Shown here one piece after another: positions 11,708-25,783 of a stretch of DNA of 64,000 nt; the stretch's first letter is position 1; each line of letters opens with the position of its first letter. The translations under genes were made by a program, and so were the position numbers. The stretch is from NCBI GenBank assembly GCA_963932145.1, contig OZ010613.1, positions 45,270,841 through 45,334,840 of the forward strand, in the 5' to 3' direction. This DNA comes from Acanthosepion lycidas (taxonomy: Eukaryota; Mollusca; Cephalopoda; Sepiida; Sepiidae). The notes under the pieces were generated by a model. That model did no database searches. It saw only the letters and a program-made list of their open reading frames with translations, and had not been told where the DNA came from.

Positions 11708-12702
11708 CTGGAAATAGAAGTAAGTTAACAAAATCGTTTAAGAGAGAAACGATTTAGATTCAAAAATTGGGGAGGGAACAAAATGGGAGAGCAGATAAAC
11801 ATGGATGAACTCTTCCTCACTTTTTTTTCTACAACAGAAAAGTCAGAGGGGAGGTTTATATTAATATTCTTTGTTCTAATAAAAAGATCAGTCATTAAAC
11901 AAGGTAATGAAATGCAAAGAATTGCTCGCTAAAAAAAAAAAATATAATTAAGGCTAACCCCTTCAGTTGCAATAGAATCTTGCAAGCCACGCTTATCTCA
12001 TTCAGCATGGTATCTCATTAGAATAAAGATGAGGAACTGAACTTTTGACTATTTCTCACTTTAATACTAGTTAAAAATTATTGATAAGCAGTAACTATTG
12101 GGATTTATGGGTAATTTGCCAGACATCTTGATGTTACTTAGTTTTTTTTTTTTTCAACCTGGAGTTGAACAATATCCTCTTTAATAATGGGAAATCAGGA
12201 AAGACTTGCCAAACCTGCAAATTACCTCCCTTGAAGCAAGAGGTCAACTGTACAATGAGAAAGAGTCTCATCACAAATAGCAAAATATTTGTCATTTCCA
12301 GGTGCAATATTCAAATTAATCGCATTGAAAGAGACTTTAAAAAATACCTCATCTTCACAGCGTTCTTTGAGAACAAGGGACGATGACTCTAAAAATATCA
12401 CAAAACCCCAACAATATGTTCTATTTATTACTGGAAAACTGGTAAAAGACACACCTCAATGCATAATAATGTTTACTTTGCATAGCTGATACTTTTGTCT
12501 TTTTACAACATAATAAAGTACTAATACCTTACCTATCTCCATTTTGAAAGTCATTTAGTAGAATCATGACCCAGTGAACCAATATTATGAAGTGGTAGAG
12601 TAGGGGAAACTTTCTGACCTGAGCATCGGGGTGGGGAGTGATCCCTGGACTCAATTGTAGAATAAAACTGAATTTGAGAGGGAAAAGTAAAAATTAAAAT
12701 AC
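11708..12702 (-). other. Intron inside the RBM45 3' UTR
   Basis: The donor CAG|GTATTT lies 12 nt after the stop codon and the acceptor TTTCCAG ends at 11,708. Because the junction is well within 50 nt of the stop, the usual rule predicts that it would not trigger nonsense-mediated decay. The intron is inferred from the splice motifs alone. Confidence 0.6.
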
Positions 12703-12715
12703 CTGATTGCTCAAC

Positions 12716-12891
12716 TTAGAGCCTTTGTTTTTTGGAGGGTCCATCATCATCACTGCCTGGTGGTGGCCCTTTGGGAGATTCAGCCTCTAACACCTTCAGC
12801 CGCTGTCCACCAATACTTTGACCATGGAGGGTGTGCATGGCTCTCAAGGCCGGCTCTTTGGAAGCAAACTTAGCATAGCCATAATTGCGAC
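12716..12891 (-). CDS. RBM45: RBM45 exon 11 (end of last RRM, C terminus)
   Basis: Enters in phase 1 after TTTCCCCAG and completes the split Gly codon. Encodes RNYGYAKF (RNP1 of the last RRM), LHGQSIGGQRLKVLEAESPK, an acidic-proline patch and the basic end KKQRL, then TAA at 12,718-12,716. Confidence 0.93.
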
Positions 12892-15800
12892 CTGGGGAAA
12901 CAATGAAAAGTTTTAGAGTTTCATAAGTGTGACAATTGTTAAACAAAAATTGAAAACTATCCATTGTAATATTTCAATATTTATAATTGACTGTGCAGAA
13001 TACATGGTGCAATAGACAAATTGTCTAAATTACACAAAGATATCTTGAAATAGTACAGAGTAAATTTATTCAATAAAACTGCCATTGGCTTCTATTATGA
13101 CTTCCAGACAACTTTAGAATCTTCTGCAACTCTTTGGGATGGTTTAGACAACTTTAGAATCTTCTGCAACTCTTTGGGATGGTTTCCTTGTTCAAGTTGG
13201 TGAATAATGCTATAATCCTTGCCTTCAGTTCATCTTTGGTGTTACAAGGTGTTTTGTTGGTCTTTTGCTCAACTGTGCCCCACACATAATAATCAAGGGG
13301 ATTGCAGTCTGGGGAGTTAGGTGGCCAGATGATATGGTTGCAGAAATTGTCTGATAGCCAGTTCTGGCTTCTCCTCCTTGTAAGGCATGGTGCCAAGTCC
13401 TGTTACCAGAGTCTTCCAGCAGCCCCCTTCTGACCCAGTGCAGCACTACCACCTCATGGCACTTGATGTAGGTCTCCATTTTGAGTCTGAGCCCTCACCA
13501 ACAAATTTGGAAGTTCTTTTCTTATCAGAACAACCAGAGTGAATTTTCCAGGCTGGCATACATTCATAATCACCATTAGACTCATCCAACTCTTTTGGAA
13601 TTATCTGCACTGTCCTCAGATGGAAAGCCAAAAACTCTGGAATGGCCATATTGGAACTTCCAGTGCAAATGCTAAGCAGTACAGCATGCCATTTCCAGAT
13701 TTCTGGCAGAGTCAATTGCATCATGATGAACTTTTTTTTTTCCCCACAGATAGTGCCCAACTATATTGTGCAGTCAACAAAAACAAACACACATGCACAA
13801 AATTAAAAATATAAAATGGTGAAAATTTACTCATCACACCCTGTTATGTAATAGAGAAATATTGTCACATAATGTATGGCTAATGAGAAAAAGACATTTA
13901 TTGTACATTATTTGGCCATTAGACAAAATAGAAGCACAAGGAAAATGTTAAAAATCAGAATTTTCAGGACATGACCATGTCCATTCTTAACAAAAAAGTT
14001 AAAATGAAGTTTGATTGAGGGGGTGCACACATGTTGATTTCTTTATATGTGCATACATATATACAAGAATTAATAAATGTTGACAGTCTATGAAGGCCCA
14101 TTCAAATATGCTTTATACCAGTATGTTGTTTGACAGCATCCAAAGTATACAAAAAAAAAAAAAAATTTGCATGTAAAGATCAATTTAGAAAGGTATTGTG
14201 AAATGCTGCATGCACTCAATAAATTCTGCAGAATATAACCAGAAGGGAGAAATAGCCTTTTCTTTGCATTATGGAAGTGGTTTTAAGAAGGTGGTTTGTG
14301 AGGCAGCAGTTCAGTTGTTGCACAATACAACCTTGATTTGACACTAACAGGCAGACGTCCAATTGTTGAAAGGTCAACATTTTTCATCCAATATTGAAAT
14401 TGCTGTACGCAATTGAAACTAAACCAAACAAGGCAGTATAGAAAACCCATGCTAACATATTAATCAGCATAGTAAAGTAAGGATCATTACTCCCTAAGTC
14501 CTGCCATAGACTAAAGAAAAAGAAGGGGCGGGTAACATTACATGAAATTGTTACACACAGGCCACTCTGATCATCTACAGAAGTACTCATCCATTGTTAA
14601 ATAATCCCATAATTTTTAGCAAGATACCAGGCTAATGTTGCTATTTAGGGATTTACTATAGACCTGTTCTTCCTCAATAACTGCCACTAGTCAAACATAT
14701 TCACTACCCACCCAATAGATAAATCCCTGCCCATCTAAAATTTAAAAATCCTTACCAGAAAGCAAATAAACATCAATGAGATCTCCAAATCGACAGAAAC
14801 AATCACGCAGAATGATCTCTGGTACAGCAGATGGTTGGCACACAATGAAGAGGCGCTGACTGACAGGTGTATCCTCTGATCGTAGTGGCTGCGTTCTGGG
14901 CAGACTGATATTGGAATAACGCACACGTTCCAACAATTGCTCTTTTGCTAAAATACGTTCTGGGTTGATGCCAGCTTTCTCTAAGACCATAGCTGCCTGC
15001 AAGAGAAAGAAGAAAATCAATCAAGCTGAGGAGATATTCAAAAGTGAAAATAAATTTGAAGTTATCACAAGATCCCCTACCAACCAGTGATTAAATTGTA
15101 AAATCTTTACTAGGAATGGAAAATGGTGTTACATACAGAAAGTAGTATGTGCCCTTGTAAGGGGGGAAGAAAAAACAAAAAACAAAAAAACATTCAAGTC
15201 ATTTCAATTGCTGTTTTCCCTGAGCAAACCTTGAATTTTACCCTGTCATAATTAACAGTAGTACTCTCAATGAGGCTGCTTACTTTGAACATCTATTGAG
15301 ACAAGTTCAGCCCAAAACTCAAATGTACAATCCATTGCTAAAAATGCTAGAAAAATGGTTGGTTCTTTGTACAGCTCCAGAAAGGATCTGAATCTGCCTG
15401 CCATGCTCCATCTTTACAAGAGTCACCAAAGATCAAAAATGGAATATTGCTGTCATATCTGGTCCAGAGCTGTGCAATCATCACTTTTCACCTTACAACC
15501 CCTTTCCTCAAAGACAAAATGACACAAGCCTCTTGCTATATTCTGACAATCTACATTCTTTACTTCCACTAGTTATGACCTTTACAGTTAGAACCTGGCA
15601 TGCCACATACACAGGGTTGAAGCATCTTCATGCCACTTGTATTCCATTGAACATTTGGAAAGATTCTTCTGAAGAATTGCTACTTTGTGGAACAGTAACC
15701 TGGAAGGAAGTTCCCCTGGTTGCTACAATCTTAACCTCTTCAAATTTAGGGTTAACTACATACAAGAGCCTCATCCAATAGCCACCTACCTTGAGTGGTG

Positions 15801-18800
15801 CTTAAGTTGTGTCTTGGGTGAACAACAGTATTGGAGATGGGGGGGGGAGGGGAGGAAAGAGAGTGAATTTAAATCCCGATGTTCAGTCCAGAAATTGTCA
15901 AAGATATTGGATCTTGAGGGAGTAACAAAAAAGCAAAAGAAAAAAAATTATAATAATAATAATAAGCAGTAGTAGCATCATCATCCTTTGATTAGATTTT
16001 TCAGCAGCATATCAACCTCTATGGGTTATTTAATGCTTAAATCTGAATATTTTGTATGCAATTGTATACCTTCAACTATAGATATTTCGTACATAAATTT
16101 ATACTTTCAGGGCAAACATGTTTTATAAATATATAGTTTGTAGCTGATCTATTGTCAGTGTTATATATTTCTTCAGTATTTCCAATACCATTTGTAAAGG
16201 GAAGATTATGACCTGAACTATTTTAAAATTTATTAGACTAGGTTAGGGTCAATTTTACAAACTATCAACCCCCTGCTGAGTTATCTAGTGTCTTACAAGA
16301 CTGATTTTACACTATCGTAAGAAGAAGAAGAAAAAAAAAAAAGTAGACATAAGTCTGGTTTATACCAGAGTGGGATATTTTGGGATATGTTACCCACTTT
16401 TTTAGGGGAGATACTGTTAGCGTATCAGTATGGCAAATTACAAAGCAGTTCCTTTAAGCTGAAATGCTTAAATAACTATTTCATATAATTAAACTTGTAG
16501 ACTTGAAGCATTTTTATTAGGTGATATTTGATCTCTTAATAGTTTGAAAAGTAAAAGATAGCCTTACCTGGCACAGAGTACTATGAAGGGGGTTTCATAT
16601 TAAGGAGGACCAGCATTCAGGAAGTGAATGTTAGCAGAACAAGGCTCATATTCTGTAAATGAGTCTTTTTATGTGTTTAATATCCTGTAATATTGTTGTC
16701 ATACAGTTAACTTTCCTGCTATAATTATATTGGTGATCCCAATACTAACAAACTTTTTGAAAACAGTTTAGTTGTACATAATCGTTTCCCGACAAAAACT
16801 GTCCATACAGTAGTAATTAGTACTTAGGAGTTTGTAGCATCACGGTGTCTGCTGTATGAATTAATAGTTCAATTATATAAAGAAAAGAGAAAAGGACAAT
16901 GTATTTAAAGTTCATTTTCGAAGAGGATCAGATAAAAAGCATACAATCTTGAAAATTTAAAATCAAATTAAACCCCACTTTTTATTTTGTGGCATCCCCT
17001 GTTTATTTCCTATCTAGTCTACAAGCACATGGTTATCTGGTTCCTTGAACAATGATTGTTTTTATTTAGCAGCATATCAACCACTTTATCATTATTTGGG
17101 TTATTTAATGCTGACATTTTTTGTATGCCATTTTATACCTTTAACTACAGATATTTTGTACATAATTTTATACTTCCAGGGTAAACGTATATTTTTTTTT
17201 TTTTAAGTATATAGTTTGTAGAATGTATGAGTGGCACTTTAAAAAATGTATTGTTGGCAATTTCATTACAAAAATGTATTGTTAGAATTTTTTAGTGTTG
17301 TAGAGTTGTTTTGCTATAGAAATGTATTATTGGTAATTTTACTATCAAAATATACTGTAGATTTGTTTCGGGGTTAACTATTTGCCCATAGCTGGAACAA
17401 AAGAGGTACTACCACCCCAGGTCAAGGTGGACCTGGGAACAACAGCAATTAAGAAACAGCCTGCTTCCTTTACAAATGCTGATAATCAAGAAAATTATTT
17501 TTTATAGTTCTACAATTATTTAGGAATTAAAAAAAAAAAAAAAAAAAGTAGGTTTAAAATTTTAGGTTCAAATTGGAAAGATTGAAATGACAAAAGAATA
17601 ATTTTAATAAATAATTGCTAAAATATTAGGTTGGTGCAAAAAGAATGACGTAATAATGTCGTTTTTTGACGTATTCTATAACGTCAAAAAACGACATTAT
17701 TACGTCATTCTTTTTGCACCAACCTAATACATTGGTAAGATTAGCTAAACCGATAATTTCCAGGATTATGAAAAACCACCTAATTTTGCCAAAATTGATT
17801 TTGGTTGAATAGAAAAATTAACATGAAGATATCCATTTCAAAAGTGGAATGAACTAAATACCCTAAAAATACAAGACTAGTTTGCCAAAAGCTATTTCCT
17901 TTATCTACAGCTTAAAAAAAAAAAAAAAAAAGAAGAAAAGAGAGAGAGAGAGTAGAGGAAGCAAAACACATAAGGTCACAAGCTCCATCTTAATCACTGC
18001 TGAAAATGGTGAGAAAACCAGGGAAGTATATCAAGATTATATATATAAACTGCATCAAATGGGTTATCATAGGATTTTATGTCAGTCTTATTTCTAACTC
18101 CCCGGGGAGGGGGAAAAAAAAAAAAAAAAAAAAAAAAAGCTTATCTGGATTCCAGTCCAGTCACAAAGTCAATCTCAGAATCCAAAATCAACAATAGCAA
18201 GATCACATTTCATAATTTGTTATTGATACAGTTTTCTCTACCATTCAAGGAGAAAAAATTATTCTGAACTGTAGATAATTGTGAAGTAAATTACTCTCTA
18301 CTGAAAACCAAGAATTGAAAGGACCTCACCTTTTTGTAAGTATCCTTTGGTGTGGAGGTCCACATTGGAAAAGGACCCACTGAGCTCTCCATAAAACTGA
18401 CAAAGAAAACAAAATAGTTCAATTTTTTAAGGATTGGGTACAGAGAACAGAGGAAGAAGAAAAAGTTGCTTATTTTTCTTAACATTGTCCATTTTCCCAA
18501 GAACAAAGACTTAATAGTTGAAAAAATATAAATAAAACATAAACCATGAATTTTTTACCTGTCTCCAAAACCCAGGTTCATGTCAACTGGGGCTGCCTGG
18601 TCAGCAAAACGTACATGGATCCGACTCCCAATAGGATATTCAAATCCATCCAACTTATCACGTGCATAAGCAGCCGCTTGGGGAGTGCAGTATCTGGCAT
18701 ATGCAATCCCTAAAAGCAAAACAAAAACCAACAACAACCCTTTGATTGACAAAAGAGGCAACTGAAAGAACGTAACAGGTCTGCATATTTCACTGTTCTA

Positions 18801-21800
18801 AAACAAGGTTTGCACAATTCAAAGGATGTGTTTCTCCTCTTTTATTTCTGGGGCTTAGGCACTGGGTAGTTTTGCCGAAAGGTATAAATTGGTTCATTAA
18901 AGAGTAACAAACTCAGCCAAACCATCATCATACCTGAAAAATTAATTTTATTTTTCTAAATAAATTCTGTTTCTAAATCACAAAGGGCAATAACGGAAAG
19001 TGATATTGGTTGAAAAGGAGGTAAAGAAATAGAAGAAACTTCAGGGGGGGGGGGGAAAGAAAAGAAAAAAGAAAATCACAAAAGAAGCAAACAGCCAATA
19101 CAGTCCAAATCAAACCAAAAAAAAGTTTAAAATGTTCAAAGTTTTATTGGTATTTTGGGCAACAACTGGAAGTCTAGCAAGTGACATCTGGCCCTGGTAT
19201 TTTTCACCTCTCCAGTTTCTGTTTGTAGAAGTATAAAAGTGGGTGATCAATATTTCCTTAAATCTGACCAAACATTAGAATTGTTTTTGGAAGGGCTTCT
19301 TGGTCAGATTAAGATGTTCTTCAGCACTCTCTAAGAAAGAGCTAGTCTTAATGTTAGTCCCCATAAAAGTTTGGATTCAAATAAATCAATTCTGAATGTA
19401 GACTACTTCAATTATAACAATTTACAAATGGTTGCCCATGTAATACTACACAAATTGACATGTTGCTTAACTTGAGAGTAAACAAAATACAGTGCTATTC
19501 ATTGGTGTTAAATGCACTTCAGATTTGTTTGAAATTTTTAAAAAAGCATTGTAATGTTATCACTCTTAAACGTGGGATTGTAAACATGTGTAACCCTTGC
19601 CCAGTTTGCAACCATCAACCCCACTGCACATTCACAAGGTAACAAAAAGAAAACTTGAACCCAGTTTTCAATATAAAATAGGTGTTATTCAGGGTTGCAC
19701 CTGCTTGGTCTGGATGGACAGGTAAGTGACATTTGGAGACAATTTCTGACACATCAGTCTAACAATTCTGGTTTCCTCTCCTACCAACTTCCTATCTACA
19801 CATCTCTATATGGCTGGCAGTACAAAGTAGCATCAGAACAATGTGAAGAACAGTTTGTTCCCACCCACCACAGGGAGACCAGAACTGAGTTCCTTGATCC
19901 TAACAGTAACTGTTAACATAGACCAGCAAACAGATAATTAGCCAGGTCTTATCATCACTTGGTCTCAAAAGTCTATCTAGTCACTTGTCTATTCCCCTTC
20001 AGTCAAAGTGGATGCTGCTTAAAAGGCTTCAAAGAACCCATCCACCAGCTATAAAGCAGAAACAATTGATAGAGACAAAAATCACACTTTTCTCTTCCAC
20101 GTGGGTGTCCCAATTATAGTGTCACAGGACAAATGCCACATGTTTCAATCACATTCTGCCAAATCACCTAAAATCATACAAAATATTGGAAAGAGAACTG
20201 AACATTCTCCTATTTGCAAATTTCTTTTAGGAACATTAAATTACAATTAATAACAACTTAGCAGCAGCAACATAAAAACAAATAACTTCTTACCAGTGGT
20301 TTCATTGAGGTCACAGTATTCAAGACCTGGAATGAGAGAGAGCAACCGGGTGAGGTAAGACTGATTGAGTCCAAGCCCAACAGTCAAATGCAAACGTTGG
20401 CATCCATTGTTGGCATAATTTTGTATCGGTTCAAGAGCACCCATGCCAGCACCTGAACCAGCACCTCCAACTCCCATGCCTCCACTTACACCAAGACCAG
20501 CACCACCTGAAAAAAGAAATGAACACATTAAATTCCCATTCTATTTCCAATATGAAGTTTCTAAAAACAATCTTCAGTTTCCAATTAAAGAAAAAAAAAT
20601 TACACACAGTTGAAAATCAGTTCTTTTACTATTGAAACTTTTGTACACACCTAAATCAAAAAAATTGCCAAGCAACTTTATGCTTTCAGACAATTTCTGA
20701 TTTATATTACTTTGCCTGTCAGAAAGTGTATGTTTCTTCTATGTGCTGTGTCCCTTCAGAGTGTGGGTGATCATGGTTATCCACAACTTCTAATTATTTG
20801 TAGCTCTTAACAATGTTTATCTTTTTACTCTACCACCCATTCACGCAAACTCTTTAGGTAGGTTATTCATTGTTTACCTCCATCTCTCTTGCCTTCATAA
20901 TGTCTTGTGAGTGTCAAATTTTCTAAACCTTTTTTCATGATGTACCCTAGAAATTTAATCTGTCTCTTTTTGATCATAATTTTTTTTTTTTTTTTTTTAA
21001 TTTCTTTCTATTTTCTTTAAAACTTCCTTGCTTATAGGCTCCACCCATTGTATTCTCAGCTTTTTTCCATAAAACATCTGTTGCCTCAAGTTTCTTCATC
21101 TCTGAGGCAATTGTTCAGTACACACGGGATTGATTGTACAAAGCAGTTCAGCAACATATTAAAAAATTTAAGAAACAGGAAAATACCATTAGAAATAAAG
21201 AAAATCTTTACTTCTAATTGTATTTTCCCCATTTTGCTTTCGGAAGTCATCTTGCTATTCCAATATGCCTTTGGATTTCTGTGTCACATTTTCTGTAATC
21301 TCTTAAAACACTTCCTATATATTTAAACTTCTGTACTTGTTTGATTTTGACATCTCCAATTCATAGTTCACATTTGGGGTTTTTTCCTCTTGCCAACAAC
21401 CATTGTCTTCTTATATTTGATGGTTAGTCCTTTCTTCTCACTTTCCTTTGCTATTTTGTCTGGAGTTCTTGCAGTTACCTTTCTGTACCTGCCATCAACA
21501 GTGTCATTTGCATACTTTATGCTAGCAGAATTAAATTTATTTTCTGATTGTATATAGTGAGAAATTACAGAAACAATTACCCTACATCATTTTCATTTGA
21601 TTATCAAGTTTAAAAGGCATATCAACCTTTGTCAAGTCCTTTCATGCCATATAAGATTTGATTGGGCATCAGGGTTTGTATATTAAATTCAATTTGTGAA
21701 TACTTTAGTATCATCTAGTTGAAAATAGCCTTTGTAAAAAAGTTCATTTAAAGTTAATGATAATTAATGTGATCCTCTTGACTAGTATTTGTTTGCATTT

Positions 21801-24026
21801 AGAATGACTTTGACGAGGCAGGGTTTTTTGTATTTGTTCCAGTCAGCTCTGTGTAGATTCCATCCTAGTGCCTTGTCTTCAAAATTAAAAGATACTTGTT
21901 CTAATATAACTGGAAAATGGTTGCTGCCACACGTATCCTGGTAAATTTGCCAGTTGTATTCCAGTGCCAGGGATGGGTCAGAGTGTGAGATCTATCACTG
22001 AGAATATACCTGTTGCTGGATGAAGATATGAATGGGATCTATTGTTGTACAAATATAGATGATTTTGTATCAATGAACTTTCGTCTTTGGTTTGTTTTTT
22101 GGTTGCTTCATAGGTGGCTATGGCTATTCAAGTCTTCCATGAAGATAAAGGGTCTTGGGATTCAGTTGTACTAGCTTGTTTAGTTCTATTTCTGATATTT
22201 TGTCATTTGGAGGAATGTATAGGAAGCATAGAATAATCATTCTGTGTCATGTGACTGTTATTGCTGTTTGTAAATTGGTATGAAGTTGGATTTATTTATG
22301 GGTTATATTGTTGTTTACAAGTATGCATATACCACCTGAAGCTCTGTTATTTTGGCTGAAATGCATGTTGTACATGGAGTAATTCTTAATATTCATCTGG
22401 TTGTGTTCTTAATGAAAGTTTTTTTTTTTGTAAAAATATAGTTAGGGCTAAGGTCAGAATTAGTATGAGTAGGTTATTGAAATTTACTTCTATACCTCTA
22501 ATGTTCCATTGTAATATATTTTTGGTTATTGTACTAAGTTTATTGATCTTAGTAGATCAATGTATCAATTACTTTTGTTTCTGGGATGCCATTATAATTC
22601 CAGGCTCTTTTGGTTAGGGTGAATCATTAGTTGAATGGTTTTATTCTATTCCCATTTTGTTGAGGTTTTCAGATTGACTTTTTGAATCTATGTTACCATT
22701 TTTTACATTTTTTTGGTTTGGAAGTAGATCACTGGTTTTGTTTTGATGATTCTGGTTTCTTTAAGGTTTTTTAATGGGGTCTTTATCTGTAAGGGTTATT
22801 CCGTAGAAGGTGATGACAATGATGGTTGGGTTATAGACTTGTAAGTTAACTGCATGTGGCTCTTTTCTTCCCGTTTCTGGGTGATTTGTGTAATGCTCTC
22901 TAGTCAGCTAGTTAAGATTGGGCTGTTTTTGTATTTCCAGTGGTGAATTCTAGTTTTGGTTCAATTTCTTCTATAAACCTTGGACAGTCTTTTGGCCTCA
23001 GTCGTAGTAGTTTCTGAATGAGATCCTTGTATTTCTGTTCCTGCTTTTATGTTATTTGTGATTGTTTTTACTACTTGAATGAAGGTTTTTTTCTTTTTTT
23101 TTTTTTTAGCACCAATAATTTTTTATGCTTCCAAGAAGGAAATATACTTGATGTATTTTAGAGTTAATATTTTTTTTTTTTTTTTTTCAGAAACTGTTGC
23201 ATACACTAGACGATTTCCACAGTTTGCACATTTACATATTTTCTAGCATTGGTCTGTGGTGTGGTCAGGCTCTTTCTCTCCACGGCTTCTATATGCCCAT
23301 TAAATTTTTCTTCATGATGACCAGATCTTCGGCATTTAAAGCAGCGGCAGATGGTTTGGCATGAACTGTTCTACTCTTTCTATATTGTAACAGATTTTTA
23401 TTTTTCCATGTATTCACATTCACCTTGACAAGACAGGGATGCAGGGGTGTTATACTCAAATTTGGTAGTAGTCACAAGAACCAGTGTTCTTTTGGTTTCG
23501 CCATCCAAATATAGGGAAAAGTCCAAGGTCACACAGCCATGTTGCCACCATAATCTTCCAATTCAATTGGCCCTTGCCACCACCTAGCATTTAAATTAAA
23601 AATATTCTGAATAAACTCTTATCCAAATATCTTTCATATCATTTCTCCAGCTGAATAGTAATAAAATGCAGCAAAAAGGAGGTTCATGTAGGTATATTTT
23701 TACTCCACAGAGAGAGAGAGAGAGAGACAGACAGACACAAGAGAAAAATAAACAAAAAGGCTCCCTCCATTGTGGGATGGGAGAGAAAAAAAAAGTTGGT
23801 AGTGAATTCCTGATTTAAGCATTAAAGATTTGTCACAACTAAAACAAAAATTAAACATTAAACCAAGGCACATATGACTTATTTAAATGAAAAAGAAATT
23901 AACTTAATTTTTCAAGGTTTAAGTAAAAATATTTTTCAAAATGAGTCAGATAAGAAATTTTTAAATATCAAATAAAATAATTTTAAATTTGCTACTTGCT
24001 GATACCAAAATTTACTAAAAAGAAAC

Positions 24027-24057
<31 letters not shown>

Positions 24058-24167
24058 CCACAACACCACACACTTTTAGTTTTTGATATCAAAACCAAGT
24101 ATTCCTTGATTACCTCACCAAAATAATTCTAAGAAAAATATTTTCATATCTCACACATAAAATAGAC

Positions 24168-24219
<52 letters not shown>

Positions 24220-25748
24220 TTTTCCATTTTATTGTTGGTTTTTTTTTTTTGATAATTCCAGATACCTGCATCTGGAGTTTTTATAAACCTTTTCTCTCAG
24301 GTCTTAGCAACAAAATGAACACATCATATAAGAAAAAAATTTAGCAAGAAACAAAAGTACTAGTCTCTGCCTAACAGTTCCTTCTTCAGTTAAAAGCACA
24401 TGGAAAATATTTGGAGCTGCAGATCTCAAATAACCTGGGCATAAATACCCCAAGCAACAAATGGTATCATAATAAAAATATGAATTTCATTTAACTAAAA
24501 TATGAAATGTTAATTATTGGGCCCCACACTTTAATGACCTCGCACCAGTATAAAAACAGAATTATTATATATATATATCCATCCTATTTGGACAACAATC
24601 CTTCTTTTACAGAAGTTTCATTGATAAAACAAAGAAAATTTTACAAGTTTTGTTCCTATAGTATTTTTTTTTTTTTATGAAGGCCAAGAGTGTCCATGGT
24701 GATTATTTCCCCCCAAGCATTTTGGCTAATTTATTAACCATTTTCAAGGGGATTATTGTTAATACATTTTTGTATTTGTTTTCTAAACTATGTTGTATAG
24801 TAATAGTAGTAATTCTATGTTAGAGTGTCTTCAAAAGACACAACCCTTTTTTTTTTTTTTTAACTACTGCTTTATACTTTTTTTTTTTAACTACTGCTTT
24901 ATACTTCAGATGCCTTCTTCATTATCTATGAACTGTCTTGAATGACTATACAATTCACTGCCAGGCTATTAATAATAAGACAGACATTATGGAAATATTA
25001 TGTTTTTTCTCAACTTATATAATTATGATCCAATTTAAGTAATACATTAGGCACAATAAGAAATTAAGAACAATTATATCGATGAGCTGTAGGACAAGTT
25101 ATATTATGGATTTCTTCTTACTCTTAGCAATATTATCATACAATTTTGTCTTGTCCAATTAAACTGGAAACTTGCCATCTAATGAATCGCTTCATATGAT
25201 TTTAAAAATGTGCTGATTAAACCTTATCAGTAAAAGATATAGATTCCACCATCTTGCGAAAATGAACTTGCACCCTTTTCAATAGAAGATAATTTGTCAC
25301 AGGACCTGTCAAATGTGTAAATGTGCCATCATACTGGCAAAATATATTACAAACAGCCAAAACATTTATCAGACATCTTCAATGAAAAGATAAATAAATG
25401 TTTTCATTCACTCACACACAATTCATTTTTTTCTCTTTTCACACGTTCAGTATAGATTTTTGTTTTCATGATTTTAGATATGCATCAAATAGCAAATGTG
25501 ATAATGTTTCCACATGCATGGAAAACCCATTCTTACCCTGGTAAGGAGGCATAGCATCAGGCCCTGGAGGTCCATAGCCACCGCCGCCACCACCACCACC
25601 ATACATGTCCTGGCCACGGAAGCCAAAGTCATCTCTTCCGCCCATCTCATTAAAGCCACGTTTTACGCCTAATTAAAACAATTAAAAATAAAGGTAAATT
25701 CCTTACACACAAACAAGTGCATCCAAAATCCATCTTGAGTATTTAGAG

Positions 25749-25783
<35 letters not shown>

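Noticed and set aside
11477-11728. 83-codon plus-strand open frame rich in valine
   Set aside because: It is a translation of the imperfect GTA repeat in the RBM45 3' UTR on the opposite strand; no start or splice support.
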